Assembly (NCBI GenBank): GCA_051868045.1
Contig: JBJDZN010000078.1
Location: 1-54,334 of the forward strand
Length of the DNA: 54,334 nt
Source: CAKSQF01 sp051868045
GTDB taxonomy: Bacteria; Bacillota; Clostridia; Oscillospirales; CAG-272
Direction: 5' to 3'
Notes under the pieces: model-generated
Database searches by the model: none
What the model was told of the DNA's origin: nothing
Seen by the model: only the letters and a program-made list of their open reading frames with translations
Program-made: the position numbers and the translations under genes
Shown here: one piece after another, positions 1-8,185 of the stretch
Position numbering within the stretch: position 1 is the stretch's first letter
Layout of the letters: each line of letters begins with the position of its first letter

Positions 1-692
1 CTGCATCAAAGGGAGAGAGCGTTGCCGATACCGTGCGGATGGTGGGATGCTACGCCGACATCATTGCGATGCGTCACCCAAAAGAGGGCGCACCCCGGGT
101 TGCCATGATGAAGTCCACGGTGCCGATCATCAATGCGGGAGACGGCGGACACAATCATCCTACCCAGACCCTGACCGACCTTCTGACCATTGCCCGTGAA
201 AAGGGTCATTTTGACAATCTGACGCTGGGTCTGTGCGGCGACCTGAAGTTCGGACGGACCGTTCACTCCCTTCTTTGCGCCATGTCCCGCTATCCGAACG
301 TGAAATTCGTGCTGATTTCGCCGCCCGAACTGAGAATTCCCGAATATCTGGTGGAGGACGTGCTGAAAAAGAAGAACATCCCCTATGTGGAGACCCCTAA
401 ACTGGAGGAGGCAATGCCCGAACTGGACATCCTGTACATGACCAGAGTCCAGAGGGAACGCTTCTTCAACGAGGCGGACTACATCCGCCTGAAGGACAGC
501 TACATTCTGACCCCCCAGAAGCTGACAACGGCAAAGTCGGATCTGATTATCATGCACCCCCTGCCCCGTGTCAATGAGATTTCGGTTGCGGTGGATGACG
601 ATCCCAGAGCCTGCTATTTCAGACAGGCTCTCAACGGAAAATACATCCGCATGGCACTGATTCTCAAGCTTCTCGGCATCAGCGTCGGTTAA
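1..692 (+). CDS. pyrB: Aspartate carbamoyltransferase catalytic subunit (5' truncated)
   Basis: Catalytic chain of aspartate transcarbamoylase, which condenses carbamoyl phosphate with aspartate in the first committed step of pyrimidine synthesis. The window opens inside the gene, with the first full codon at position 3; 229 residues are visible, so about 75-80 N-terminal residues of a usual ~305 are missing. Visible family signatures are the VADTVRM segment just after the cut, GDLKFGRTVHS in the middle and the HPLPRVNEI segment near the C-terminus, which belongs to the aspartate-binding domain. It is followed after 24 bases by the regulatory chain pyrI, as in other class B ATCases. Identification is secure. 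Confidence 0.96.
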   Translation, partial: ASKGESVADTVRMVGCYADIIAMRHPKEGAPRVAMMKSTVPIINAGDGGHNHPTQTLTDLLTIAREKGHFDNLTLGLCGDLKFGRTVHSLLCAMSRYPNVKFVLISPPELRIPEYLVEDVLKKKNIPYVETPKLEEAMPELDILYMTRVQRERFFNEADYIRLKDSYILTPQKLTTAKSDLIIMHPLPRVNEISVAVDDDPRACYFRQALNGKYIRMALILKLLGISVG

Positions 693-716
693 GGATAAAA
701 GTTAAGGAGGTTTACC

Positions 717-1148
717 ATGATCATTAATCCTATGCAGAACGGAATCGTTCTGGACCATATTACGGCAGGCAACGGAATGCGGGTTTATGATGTTCTGGGG
801 CTTGGAAAGCTCAATTGCACCGTCGCCATGATCAATAACGCCACCAGTGTCAAAATGGGGAAGAAGGACATCCTGAAAATTTACTCCATTATTGACATCA
901 ATTTCGACGTTCTGGGTTATATTGATCCGGGAATCACGGTCAGCGTCGTAGAGCGGGGCAATGTGGTCAAGCGGATTCATTTGCAGCTTCCCGAAACCAT
1001 CGAAGGCGTTATTCGCTGTCATAATCCCCGTTGCATCACCTCGGTGGAACAGGAACTTCCTCAGATTTTCAAGCTCACTGACAGAAAAAAGAAAACCTAT
1101 CGCTGTCTCTACTGCGAAATGAGTGCAAAAAAGTCGGAAAACGAATAA
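717..1148 (+). CDS. pyrI: Aspartate carbamoyltransferase regulatory subunit
   Basis: Regulatory chain of aspartate transcarbamoylase (143 residues), which binds nucleotide effectors and holds catalytic trimers together through a structural zinc. The zinc domain is intact: a C-x4-C pair in RCHNPRC and a C-x2-C pair in CLYC near the C-terminus. The N-terminal half carries the nucleotide-binding fold, including the GIVLDHI segment. An AAGGAGG ribosome-binding site at 704-710 fixes the ATG at 717. It is co-transcribed with pyrB and followed by a strong intrinsic terminator. The pair points to an allosterically regulated ATCase. Confidence 0.96.
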   Translation: MIINPMQNGIVLDHITAGNGMRVYDVLGLGKLNCTVAMINNATSVKMGKKDILKIYSIIDINFDVLGYIDPGITVSVVERGNVVKRIHLQLPETIEGVIRCHNPRCITSVEQELPQIFKLTDRKKKTYRCLYCEMSAKKSENE

Positions 1149-1183
1149 ATCCGGGCAACATTGTCACACGAAAACTGAAAATT

Positions 1184-1221
1184 CTCCCCTTCGCAAATCT
1201 GCGGAGGGGAGCGTTTATTTT
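1184..1221. terminator. Rho-independent terminator after pyrBI
   Basis: An 11-bp stem (CTCCCCTTCGC pairing with GCGGAGGGGAG, one G-U) with a 6-base loop, followed by a T-rich run at 1213-1221. It sits between the converging pyrI and the minus-strand gene ending at 1221, so it may serve both. Confidence 0.85.
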
Positions 1222-2450
1222 TATGAAAAGAAGGCAAGAATCGGTTTGTAGAATAGGGGAAGATTCAAAAGGGAAAAGATCACAATCAGAATGCAGGCGA
1301 GAAGCAGTCTGTTCCTGGGTCGGGACACGGTGGGTTTGCCGTCTGCTCCCGTCTGCTGCGTTCCGTTCTCATCCTTAAGATAGGTTCTCAGATAGACGGA
1401 TCGGCGGTGCAGCTGATCTGCCCGATTCCGGAAGCCCTCCGGGTCAGAGGCAGCGGAGGCTTCCTTTACCAAAGATCGCAGTGAGATGGGGAATTCAAGA
1501 GTCAGAGACCCGTCTTCGGCGATCCCCACCCGGTTCACATATTCCTTCAGGATTCCGGCATTCAGATGTCTTACCGTCCGTTTTTGCTTTGAGAAGCCAT
1601 GTCGGAGACCTATCCAACCGTGCAGGAAAATCAGACCGTGTATCAGTTGGAGATAGCGGTACAGAAGAATCAGAAAGAGAATGCTGTTGAGGATCAGATG
1701 CAGGGGAAAGGCGGACAGATATTCGGTGAAGGCAAAGGAATCAGAGAGGGTTGCCCCGAATGCGGATATTCCGCCGGACAGCAGGAGGGTTCCCGAAGCG
1801 CGGAAATGATTTTGGAACATCCACTGCCAGAGAACCGGAACCAGTCGGATCTGGTGACAGAACAGGATAAAGAGAAGGGTCAGGACTACGGTGGGAATCA
1901 GTCGGCAGAGAAGGGTGAAAAGGGGAGCGGCAGCCGATCGGAAGGCAAAAGGATCGCTGTCGCAAAGTTCCCCGATGTCCTTTTTCCTTTGGTTCAGATT
2001 CTGGTGCCAACGATCCAGCGCAAGCCACTTGAGGGACTTCTTTTCGGGATCCGCCGTATCGAAGACCTCCTCCCGAAAACGACGGATGTCCTCCGGAGTC
2101 TGAAAGTCTTCTTTGAATTGGCTAATGATAAAGCCGATGGGCAGGGGAACCCCGTTGTAGCGGACAAAATAGCAGTCAAGGTTTGCCGATGTAATAAAAT
2201 CCCCGCCCCGTTCCACAGACTCGGTCAGGGTATTGCTGAAGGGGTCGTTGTGAAAAAGCTCCAGAAAGTCTCCGTAGTCCTCAGGCATCACGGGATTTGT
2301 CCGGATACACTTGAGCAGCCGGGTTCCCCGTTTGCAGCCATGGGCAGAGTAGAGGTCGATGTTCTCGGACAGCCAGGCATATGCCTGCTCCAGCGTCTCA
2401 TCTGTGACCGGTCTGCTGTCGTTCTTGATCTCGGGAAAAAAGTTTTGCAT
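1221..2450 (-). CDS. Unrecognised membrane protein with large cytoplasmic N-terminal region
   Basis: I do not recognise a family. The 409-residue product has a soluble N-terminal ~170 residues. These are followed by a hydrophobic hairpin-like segment around residues 173-205, further hydrophobic stretches near 220 and 245-275, a charged loop of about 90 residues and a final membrane helix at the extreme C-terminus. The start is set by AGGAGAAAGCC directly before the ATG. It lies 14 bases downstream of another unknown gene on the same strand and is probably transcribed from the promoter at 2904-2932. No catalytic motif is visible. Confidence 0.7.
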   Translation of the reverse strand: MQNFFPEIKNDSRPVTDETLEQAYAWLSENIDLYSAHGCKRGTRLLKCIRTNPVMPEDYGDFLELFHNDPFSNTLTESVERGGDFITSANLDCYFVRYNGVPLPIGFIISQFKEDFQTPEDIRRFREEVFDTADPEKKSLKWLALDRWHQNLNQRKKDIGELCDSDPFAFRSAAAPLFTLLCRLIPTVVLTLLFILFCHQIRLVPVLWQWMFQNHFRASGTLLLSGGISAFGATLSDSFAFTEYLSAFPLHLILNSILFLILLYRYLQLIHGLIFLHGWIGLRHGFSKQKRTVRHLNAGILKEYVNRVGIAEDGSLTLEFPISLRSLVKEASAASDPEGFRNRADQLHRRSVYLRTYLKDENGTQQTGADGKPTVSRPRNRLLLACILIVIFSLLNLPLFYKPILAFFS

Positions 2451-2464
2451 GGCTTTCTCCTGTT

Positions 2465-2875
2465 TTACGGTTCCTGATGGGAATTTTGAGGATCCGCCCC
2501 GAATTTTGTCACATCATCGGCAAACAGCTTTCCCGGCACCAAAGGTTTCCCGTCGGGAACCAGCGCATACAATCCTTCCCTCAATGTGCAAACGGAAAAT
2601 CCCTTTTCCAGCAGGGCGACGATTTCGGGATGCTCCCTGAGGCTAACCTTACCCTTTTTGTTCATCCGGGCGGTTTTCGCCGATCCGAACAGAAGAAGGG
2701 CAAATTCCTTCGCCTGCCGTGCAGGCAGGGAATCAATCTTCTGAGCGCACTCATTCAGAATGGCATCCGAAAACAAATAGACAATGTCATCCTGAATCAG
2801 GACGGTGGACATCAGATTGGGGAATGCTCCTGCACCGTCGGGCAGACAGAAATTTTTATGCTTAAGTTGGGTCAT
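2465..2875 (-). CDS. Hypothetical protein, soluble, 136 residues
   Basis: Unrecognised small cytoplasmic protein without signal peptide or membrane helix. Upstream in-frame ATGs exist (to 2932), but the one at 2875 (MTQLKH) has an AAAGGA about ten bases before it, while the upstream ones overlap the promoter or lack spacing, so I chose 2875. The sequence contains a dense charged centre (KTARMNKKGK) and ends in a Pro/Gln-rich tail. It is first in a two-gene transcript with the membrane protein at 1221-2450; nothing in it suggests an enzyme. Confidence 0.6.
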   Translation of the reverse strand: MTQLKHKNFCLPDGAGAFPNLMSTVLIQDDIVYLFSDAILNECAQKIDSLPARQAKEFALLLFGSAKTARMNKKGKVSLREHPEIVALLEKGFSVCTLREGLYALVPDGKPLVPGKLFADDVTKFGADPQNSHQEP

Positions 2876-2903
2876 GTGGTACACATCCTTTCCCATTATC
2901 CTT

Positions 2904-2932
2904 ATTTTAGCATATATGGTGAAAAAATGCAA
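2904..2932 (-). promoter_or_regulatory. Sigma-A-type promoter for the two-gene minus-strand unit
   Basis: Read on the minus strand: TTGCAT at 2932-2927, a 17-base spacer, TAAAAT at 2909-2904. It lies just upstream of the chosen start at 2875. Confidence 0.65.
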
Positions 2933-3004
2933 GGGTTTCTTGCGAATTTTTCAGACTCCCGACGGCAAAATAGCAAAAGACGTTTGTAAATTTTTTCAAA
3001 TCAC

Positions 3005-3033
3005 TGGACAAACGATTCGGAATGTGATATACT
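3005..3033 (+). promoter_or_regulatory. Sigma-A-type promoter for the aldo/keto reductase
   Basis: TGGACA, 17-base spacer, TATACT (preceded by TGA, an extended -10 form), ending 44 bases before the ATG at 3078. Confidence 0.75.
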
Positions 3034-3077
3034 ACATCTGATTATTGATTTTCTTAAAATGAAAAGAGGGATTTACT

Positions 3078-3995
3078 ATGAAACAGATTCAAATGGGCGG
3101 AATCATACCCGCATCGGCGATTTCGCTGGGCTGTATGCGGATGGCAGGTCTGGATGCCGATGGCGTTGAACGGATCATGTCCTGCGCTCTGGAAAACGGC
3201 ATCAACTATTTTGATCATGCCGACATTTACGGAGGCGGCAGATCGGAGGAACTGTTCGGCGATTATCTGAAAAACCACCCCGATCTTCGGGACAAAATTA
3301 CCCTTCAGACCAAGTGCGGCATCCGTCCCGATCGGTACGACTTTTCCAAGGAGCATATCCTTGAGGCGGTGGACGGATCCCTGAAACGGCTGAAGACCGA
3401 TCATGTGGACGTCCTTCTCCTGCACCGTCCCGACACTTTGATGGAGCCGTCGGAGGTGGCAGAGGCGTTCAATCTCCTGCAAAGCTCGGGAAAGGTCCGC
3501 TATTTCGGCGTGTCCAACCACAATCCCTATCAGATGGAGCTGCTGAAGACTGCGGTCAGACAGCCCCTGATCGCCAATCAGCTTCAGTATTCGGTCACCG
3601 AGTGTGGAATGGTGACTTCGGGCATGAACGTAAACATGAAAAATTCCGAATCGGTTATGCACGACGGCGGTCTGCTGGAATACTGCCGCCTGAAGAACGT
3701 CACCATCCAGACCTGGTCTCCCTTCCAGTTCGGCTTCTTTGAGGGCGTGTTCGTGGGAAATCGGGAAAAATTCCCCAAACTCAACGAAAAGCTGGATGAA
3801 CTTGCCGAAAAGTACGGCGTGTCCCCCACTGCCATCGCCACAGCCTGGATTCTGCGCCATCCTGCCGGAATGCAGGTCATTGCGGGAACCATGAACCCTG
3901 CTCATCTTCGGGACATTTGCTCGGCATCGGAGATTACATTGAGCCGTGAGGAGTGGTATCAGATCTATCTGGCGGCAGGTCATTGTCTCCCGTAA
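3078..3995 (+). CDS. Aldo/keto reductase (YdhF-like)
   Basis: NAD(P)H-dependent oxidoreductase of the aldo/keto reductase superfamily, 305 residues, cytosolic (beta/alpha)8 barrel. The catalytic tetrad is present: Asp46 and Tyr51 in DHADIY, Lys79 in QTKCG and His116 in LLLHRP. The family segments GKVRYFGVSNHNP and, near the end, the nucleotide-phosphate-binding region (VIAGTMNPAHLRD) are also seen. The closest type I recognise is the YdhF-like group; the substrate cannot be read from sequence. It is a single-gene unit with its own promoter at 3005-3033. Confidence 0.93.
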   Translation: MKQIQMGGIIPASAISLGCMRMAGLDADGVERIMSCALENGINYFDHADIYGGGRSEELFGDYLKNHPDLRDKITLQTKCGIRPDRYDFSKEHILEAVDGSLKRLKTDHVDVLLLHRPDTLMEPSEVAEAFNLLQSSGKVRYFGVSNHNPYQMELLKTAVRQPLIANQLQYSVTECGMVTSGMNVNMKNSESVMHDGGLLEYCRLKNVTIQTWSPFQFGFFEGVFVGNREKFPKLNEKLDELAEKYGVSPTAIATAWILRHPAGMQVIAGTMNPAHLRDICSASEITLSREEWYQIYLAAGHCLP

Positions 3996-4327
3996 GACAG
4001 AAATCATAAAAAATTTCGGAAATTTTTCGGATTTCGTGATTCTGTATTCACAATTGTCGTCTAAAATTAGGGATAAAGTTTGAAAAAAGTCTGATAGGGG
4101 TTCCGATGGAATTTCGCATTCTTCAGAGGAGGCAAAGACGATGCGTCCTTGACCGTCCCGTTTATGCGACTGCCGCCATGTTGGAAAAAGTGACGAAATC
4201 AGATATACACTTTTTGCAGCCCCTTTCAGACATGAAGTTTATTGCCTTGGTTGTCGATTGGACCGCCACTCCGGCGATGCCGGAAACGAAATACCGGAAT
4301 GAAGAAGAAAATGGGTGTATTTGAGCA
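3996..4327 (+). other. Intergenic region with weak hairpin and degenerate leader-like ORFs
   Basis: No convincing gene. An A/T-rich palindrome (AAAAATTTC with GAAATTTTT) at about 4009-4030 may end the reductase transcript. A strong AGAGGAGG at 4125-4132 stands eight bases before an ATG at 4141, but that frame stops after three codons. A 72-codon ORF (4106-4324) in another frame is in phase with the next gene and ends with TGA only three bases before that gene's ATG. Its composition does not look like a protein I know. Confidence 0.4.
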
Positions 4328-5737
4328 ATGGAAATGGAAGAGAAAAAAGCAACGGCAAAACAGGTCTTGAAAATCACCGGCATCGTGCTTGCGATTGCCG
4401 TTGTGGTAGGGATCTGCGTGTTTCTGATTCCCTATCTGTATCATTTTCAAAGCCTGAAAGGTGAGAAACTGGATGCGGCACTGGCATCTGCCGACGGTTC
4501 CCTCCGACGTCTGGGACCCCTTCGCTATCTGGCTATGTGCCTTCTCCAGATTCTCCAGATGATTCTGGCAATTATCCCGGGCGCACCGGTTGCCGTCATG
4601 ATGGGATTCATGTTCGGCTCTCTTGGCGGAACCGTTTTGACCATTCTGTCCACCGCAGCCGGGACGGCACTGATCGTCTGGTGCGTGGAACACTTCGGTT
4701 TGAAATTCGTCAACCGGTTCATCAATTCCAAGGGCTTTGAGAAGCTGACCTTCCTGCACAGTGCCTCAAAACGGGACACCATTCTGTTTCTGCTCTTCCT
4801 GATTCCGGGAACGCCCAAGGACCTGCTCACCTTTTTTGCCCCCTTTACCGGAGCAAAGTCCCGGAATATTGTCATCATGGCATCGCTGGCACGGATCCCA
4901 TCCATCTTTCTGATGGTCTATCTGGGTTCCTCCCTGTCTCAGGGCAATCTGGTGAAGGTAATCATCGTTATTACCATAGCGGCAGTTATCGGACTTGTCG
5001 GAATTCTCATCAAGGATAAGGTTCTGCCTGCCAGAAAGGAAAAGAAAATGCAAAATAAGAATACCGTCATCTTTGATTTGGATGGAACTCTGTTGGACAC
5101 CCTGAGTGATCTGACCGATGCCACCAATTTTGCTCTACGAGAGAACGGCTATCCCGAGAAGACCGAGGATCAGGTCCGGAACTACGTGGGCAACGGACTT
5201 CGGCTACTGATCGAGCGAGCCGTGCCGAAGGGGGAAAAGGATCCCAAATTGGAATCGACTCTGGAGAGCTTCAAAAGGTATTATGCCGTTCACTGCAATG
5301 ATAAAACCAAGGCATATGAGGGCATACCCCAACTGTTGACCGAACTGAGGGACGGGGGCTATAAGCTGGCAATCGTCTCCAATAAAGCTGATTTTGCCGT
5401 ACAGACCCTCAGAGAGCGTTATTTTTCGGATACCGTCCCCGTTGCCATCGGGGAATCGGCGAATGTCCGGAAAAAGCCTGCGCCGGACAGTGTGCTTGAG
5501 GCACTCAAACGACTGGACAGCACGCCCGAACAGGCGGTTTATGTGGGGGACAGCGATGTGGATATTCAGACGGCGAAAAATGCGGGAATGGACTGCATTT
5601 CGGTGACCTGGGGATTCCGTTCGGTGGGATTTCTGGTTGCCTCCGGTGCCACCTGCACCGTAAACCGTCCGGATGAGATCGGGAAGATTCTCCGGGGAAC
5701 CGAAGAAAAAGTCAAACCGGTCAGTGATCCGGGATAA
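4328..5737 (+). CDS. TVP38/TMEM64 membrane protein fused to HAD-family phosphoglycolate-phosphatase-like domain
   Basis: One uninterrupted 469-codon frame with two domains. Residues 1-235 form a SNARE-associated/TVP38 (VTT) integral membrane domain with about five hydrophobic segments; the motif region IIPGAPVAVMMGFMFGSLGG and the later LFLIPGTPKDLLTFF loop are typical. From residue 241 a complete HAD-IA phosphatase follows: FDLDGTLLDT (nucleophile Asp250, acid Asp252), IVSNKAD, a lysine in VRKKPAPD, and YVGDSDVDIQTA. The second half alone resembles phosphoglycolate phosphatase (Gph). A Met at codon 241 (base 5048) could be an internal start, but no good ribosome-binding site precedes it. The ribosome-binding site for 4328 is also weak. 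Confidence 0.85.
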   Translation: MEMEEKKATAKQVLKITGIVLAIAVVVGICVFLIPYLYHFQSLKGEKLDAALASADGSLRRLGPLRYLAMCLLQILQMILAIIPGAPVAVMMGFMFGSLGGTVLTILSTAAGTALIVWCVEHFGLKFVNRFINSKGFEKLTFLHSASKRDTILFLLFLIPGTPKDLLTFFAPFTGAKSRNIVIMASLARIPSIFLMVYLGSSLSQGNLVKVIIVITIAAVIGLVGILIKDKVLPARKEKKMQNKNTVIFDLDGTLLDTLSDLTDATNFALRENGYPEKTEDQVRNYVGNGLRLLIERAVPKGEKDPKLESTLESFKRYYAVHCNDKTKAYEGIPQLLTELRDGGYKLAIVSNKADFAVQTLRERYFSDTVPVAIGESANVRKKPAPDSVLEALKRLDSTPEQAVYVGDSDVDIQTAKNAGMDCISVTWGFRSVGFLVASGATCTVNRPDEIGKILRGTEEKVKPVSDPG

Positions 5738-5742
5738 AAACA

Positions 5743-5785
5743 GCAGACCGATGGGGAATGTTTCCCTTTCGGTCTGCTTTCTTGA
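5743..5785. terminator. Bidirectional intrinsic terminator
   Basis: GCAGACCGA pairs with TCGGTCTGC around a loop of about 17 bases. T-rich tracts lie on both sides (TTTCTT on the plus strand, GTTTTTATC on the minus strand), matching the convergent genes on either side. Confidence 0.8.
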
Positions 5786-5794
5786 GTTTTGGGT

Positions 5795-6730
5795 TCAGCC
5801 TTCTCCGCCGCCGTAGGTTTCCATAAGACGCCTGTTGAACTCTTCTGCCGTGTTGTAGCCCATTTTTTTCTGACGGTGATTCATCGCCGCAATCTCCAGA
5901 ATGATCGCCAGGTTCCGACCGGGCTTTACGGGAATGGTCAGCTTGGGAACCTTGATACCCATAAGGTCCTCGTATTCGGTCTCCAATCCGAAGCGGTCGT
6001 AGTTCTTTTCGCTGTTCCAGGGTTCCAGCGCAACCACCAGGTCGATTTTTTCGGAAATCTTCACCGCACCCATACCGAAGATTCTGCGGACATCCACGAT
6101 TCCGATGCCTCTCAGTTCGATGTAGTGACGGATGATCTCGGGCGCACTGCCGACCAGCGATATTGCGGAGACCTTCTTGATTTCCACGGCATCGTCTGCG
6201 ATCAGTCGATGTCCGCGCTTGACAAGTTCGATTGCCGTTTCGCTTTTGCCGATGCCGCTGTCGCCCATAATCAGGACGCCTTCGCCGTAGACTTCAACGA
6301 AAACACCGTGACGGGTGATTCTGGGTGCCAGGGAGACGCTCAGATAGGCGATCAGGGCAGCCATGAATTCAGAGGTGGAGCGAGTGGTGCGCAGAACCGG
6401 AACATCGTATTCTTTTGCCAACTGGGGAGTCAGGCAGGGAAGATCCAGTCCCCGGGTGATAACGATGGCGGCGGGATGATGGGCAAGAAAATCCCGGATG
6501 TGGGCGGTCTGCTGATCGGGGGACAGACTGCCGAGATAGCGGTGTTCCACGTTGCCGATGATTTCGATGCGCCGGGGTTCAAACAGATCGAAGAATCCGG
6601 ACAGGCAGAGTCCGGGACGGTTGACCTCCATGCTGTCGATCATGACTTTCCTGCCCGTAGGCAAATAGAGAATCTGAAGTCCGAATTCATCAATTAACTC
6701 GGTGAGTTCAACGGAGTAAAGATCGTTCAT
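5795..6730 (-). CDS. hprK: HPr kinase/phosphorylase
   Basis: Bifunctional kinase/phosphorylase acting on Ser46 of HPr, the central sensor of carbon catabolite repression in Firmicutes. The 311-residue length is normal. Seen in the sequence are His141, the Walker A loop GDSGIGKS at 156-163 in the C-terminal half, Asp179-Asp180 in LIADDAVE and the family signature ELRGIGIVDVRRIFG at about 205-219. It is transcribed alone from a strong promoter (6790-6818) and shares a terminator with the fusion gene it converges with. The ROK kinase and lactate dehydrogenase in the window fit a sugar-fermenting host using this control. Confidence 0.97.
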   Translation of the reverse strand: MNDLYSVELTELIDEFGLQILYLPTGRKVMIDSMEVNRPGLCLSGFFDLFEPRRIEIIGNVEHRYLGSLSPDQQTAHIRDFLAHHPAAIVITRGLDLPCLTPQLAKEYDVPVLRTTRSTSEFMAALIAYLSVSLAPRITRHGVFVEVYGEGVLIMGDSGIGKSETAIELVKRGHRLIADDAVEIKKVSAISLVGSAPEIIRHYIELRGIGIVDVRRIFGMGAVKISEKIDLVVALEPWNSEKNYDRFGLETEYEDLMGIKVPKLTIPVKPGRNLAIILEIAAMNHRQKKMGYNTAEEFNRRLMETYGGGEG

Positions 6731-6789
6731 AAACAGGGTCCTCTCTTTCGTTTTTATACTTATCTGGGCAGGGACTGCCTCTTTTCTCT

Positions 6790-6818
6790 ATCATAAACTT
6801 TTTTTATCCATTTGTCAA
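6790..6818 (-). promoter_or_regulatory. Promoter of hprK
   Basis: Read on the minus strand: TTGACA (6818-6813), 17-base spacer, TATGAT (6795-6790). Confidence 0.75.
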
Positions 6819-6847
6819 GATTTGGATAAAAAAATTTCATTTTGGTC

Positions 6848-6876
6848 TTGACATTCTTTGGATTTTGTGTTATACT
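6848..6876 (+). promoter_or_regulatory. Promoter of the tRNA gene
   Basis: TTGACA, 17-base spacer, TATACT. The -10 ends 32 bases before the mature tRNA 5' end. It diverges from the hprK promoter. Confidence 0.85.
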
Positions 6877-6908
6877 ACTAATGCTTGCGGGCTATCGTGC
6901 TTTTACGG

Positions 6909-6985
6909 GGGCCATTAGCTCAGTTGGTCAGAGCTACCGGCTCATAACCGGTTGGTCCGGGGTTCGAGTCCCTGATGGCCCACCA
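6909..6985 (+). tRNA. tRNA with CAU anticodon (elongator Met, or Ile2 if lysidine-modified)
   Basis: Complete 77-base cloverleaf: acceptor GGGCCAT pairs with ATGGCCC, the D-arm has GCTC/GAGC, and the anticodon stem ACCGG/CCGGT holds the loop CTCATAA (CAU at 6943-6945). The T-arm has loop TTCGAGT, and CCA is genome-encoded at 6983-6985. Sequence alone does not separate elongator tRNA-Met from tRNA-Ile2. It is not an initiator, because the 1-72 pair is a normal G-C. Confidence 0.93.
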
Positions 6986-7152
6986 GCGGCAAACTGCCGC
7001 CACTTATATACGTATAATGGAAAATTCAGACATATTTTACAGGGCTTTTCGATTGCAGAGATTTGGCTTTATGTCTGATGTCCTGCCGAAAAGTTGCCTT
7101 ATCGGTTTGTTGCCCGCAAAGACGTATTATTATTCAGGGGGAAAAAGTATTT

Positions 7153-7587
7153 ATGGAAACCTTAATCATTACTATCGTCGGCGTTCTGCTGATTCTCGTG
7201 TCGATTTTCCTGATTTTTGCCGTGCTGATGCAGAGTGCAAAGAATTCCCGTATGTCCGGCGTTGTGTCCGGCGGCGGAGCTGAGACCTTCTTCGGCAAGT
7301 ACAAGGGAAAGACCATCGACAAGAAACTGAACAAACTGACGATTATTGTCTCTATTATCTTTGCGGCTGTTGTGATCGCACTCTACATCATCCAGCCCGG
7401 TGAAGGTAAGGTCGACTACGGCAATCCCAACGATATCTTCGACTCGGTGCAGGTTACCACTACCGCTTCTGCTGATACCACGGAAGAGGCAGGAGCTGTA
7501 ACGACCGATGCGGATGCAGCTTCCGATGATTCGGATGTTGCTGCCGATGATGCGGAAAACACTGATGTGACGGAAGCCGAGAGCTGA
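7153..7587 (+). CDS. secG: Preprotein translocase subunit SecG with long acidic tail
   Basis: Small subunit of the SecYEG protein-export channel. The two membrane helices are visible (about residues 4-24 and 55-77), joined by the conserved loop with NSRMSGVVSGGGAETFFGK. I start at the ATG at 7153 (METLIITIV) because AGGGGGA lies about a dozen bases upstream and the frame before it is not protein-like. SecG is normally about 75-80 residues. Here another ~65 residues follow the second helix, almost entirely Asp, Ala, Thr, Val, Ser and Glu, and probably face the cell exterior. It lies downstream of the tRNA and ends at a clear terminator. Confidence 0.92.
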   Translation: METLIITIVGVLLILVSIFLIFAVLMQSAKNSRMSGVVSGGGAETFFGKYKGKTIDKKLNKLTIIVSIIFAAVVIALYIIQPGEGKVDYGNPNDIFDSVQVTTTASADTTEEAGAVTTDADAASDDSDVAADDAENTDVTEAES

Positions 7588-7611
7588 TTAGACGCAATCA
7601 AGATGAATTGA

Positions 7612-7652
7612 AATTCGGAATGGCATAGTCGCCATTCCGAATTCTTTTTTTC
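7612..7652 (+). terminator. Rho-independent terminator after secG
   Basis: Perfect 13-bp stem AATTCGGAATGGC/GCCATTCCGAATT with loop ATAGTC, followed by CTTTTTTTCT. Confidence 0.93.
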
Positions 7653-7671
7653 TCAGTTTGTCAATAAATCC

Positions 7672-7700
7672 TTGACAAAACGGCAGTTGTGTGGTAGAAT
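7672..7700 (+). promoter_or_regulatory. Promoter of mrnC-ROK kinase unit
   Basis: TTGACA, 17-base spacer, TAGAAT preceded by TGG (extended -10). Confidence 0.8.
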
Positions 7701-7771
7701 AAAGAAAACTCCGTCGAAAGACGATTTCCTTCGGCGGAAGACGGTAAGACTTCCGAAAAGGGGCTTTTTCC

Positions 7772-8158
7772 ATGGATGTATTGCAGATTCCATCTGCCGA
7801 TCTGGCGTATCTCGGCGACAGCGTCATGGAACTGCTGGTCAGAGAGTATCTGATCCGGCAGGGACATAGCGGAGCCGGCAGACTCAATGCGCTGGCAAAG
7901 GACTATGTGACGGCGATACGCCAGGCACAGGCGGCGGAACGGATCCTGCCTCATTTGAATGAGACCGAGGAGGGGGTATTCCGACGTGCCCGCAATCACG
8001 GAAAGCTGACTCCTCCGCCCAGCGCATCCATCGCCGAATACCGGAAGGCGACGGCATTGGAGGCTCTGTTTGCCTACCTCTATCTGATCGGAAATCAGGA
8101 GCGAATGCGGGAGCTGTTTGAAATCGGTTATCCAACGGAGTCTCTCCGGGAAGAATAG
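7772..8158 (+). CDS. mrnC: Mini-ribonuclease 3
   Basis: RNase III-type endonuclease domain without the double-stranded RNA-binding domain. In Firmicutes this protein matures the 3' and 5' ends of 23S rRNA precursors. The 128-residue length is typical. The catalytic-side motif LAYLGDSVMELLVREYL is at residues 11-27 (acidic Asp16 and Glu20), and the second acidic helix ATALEALFAYLYL is near residues 93-105. The central segment RARNHGKLTPP is conserved in the family. It starts 71 bases after a strong promoter and is followed by the ROK kinase after 27 bases, with no terminator between them. Confidence 0.93.
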   Translation: MDVLQIPSADLAYLGDSVMELLVREYLIRQGHSGAGRLNALAKDYVTAIRQAQAAERILPHLNETEEGVFRRARNHGKLTPPPSASIAEYRKATALEALFAYLYLIGNQERMRELFEIGYPTESLREE

Positions 8159-8185
8159 AAAACAAGAAAGGTTTGGTACATAGTT

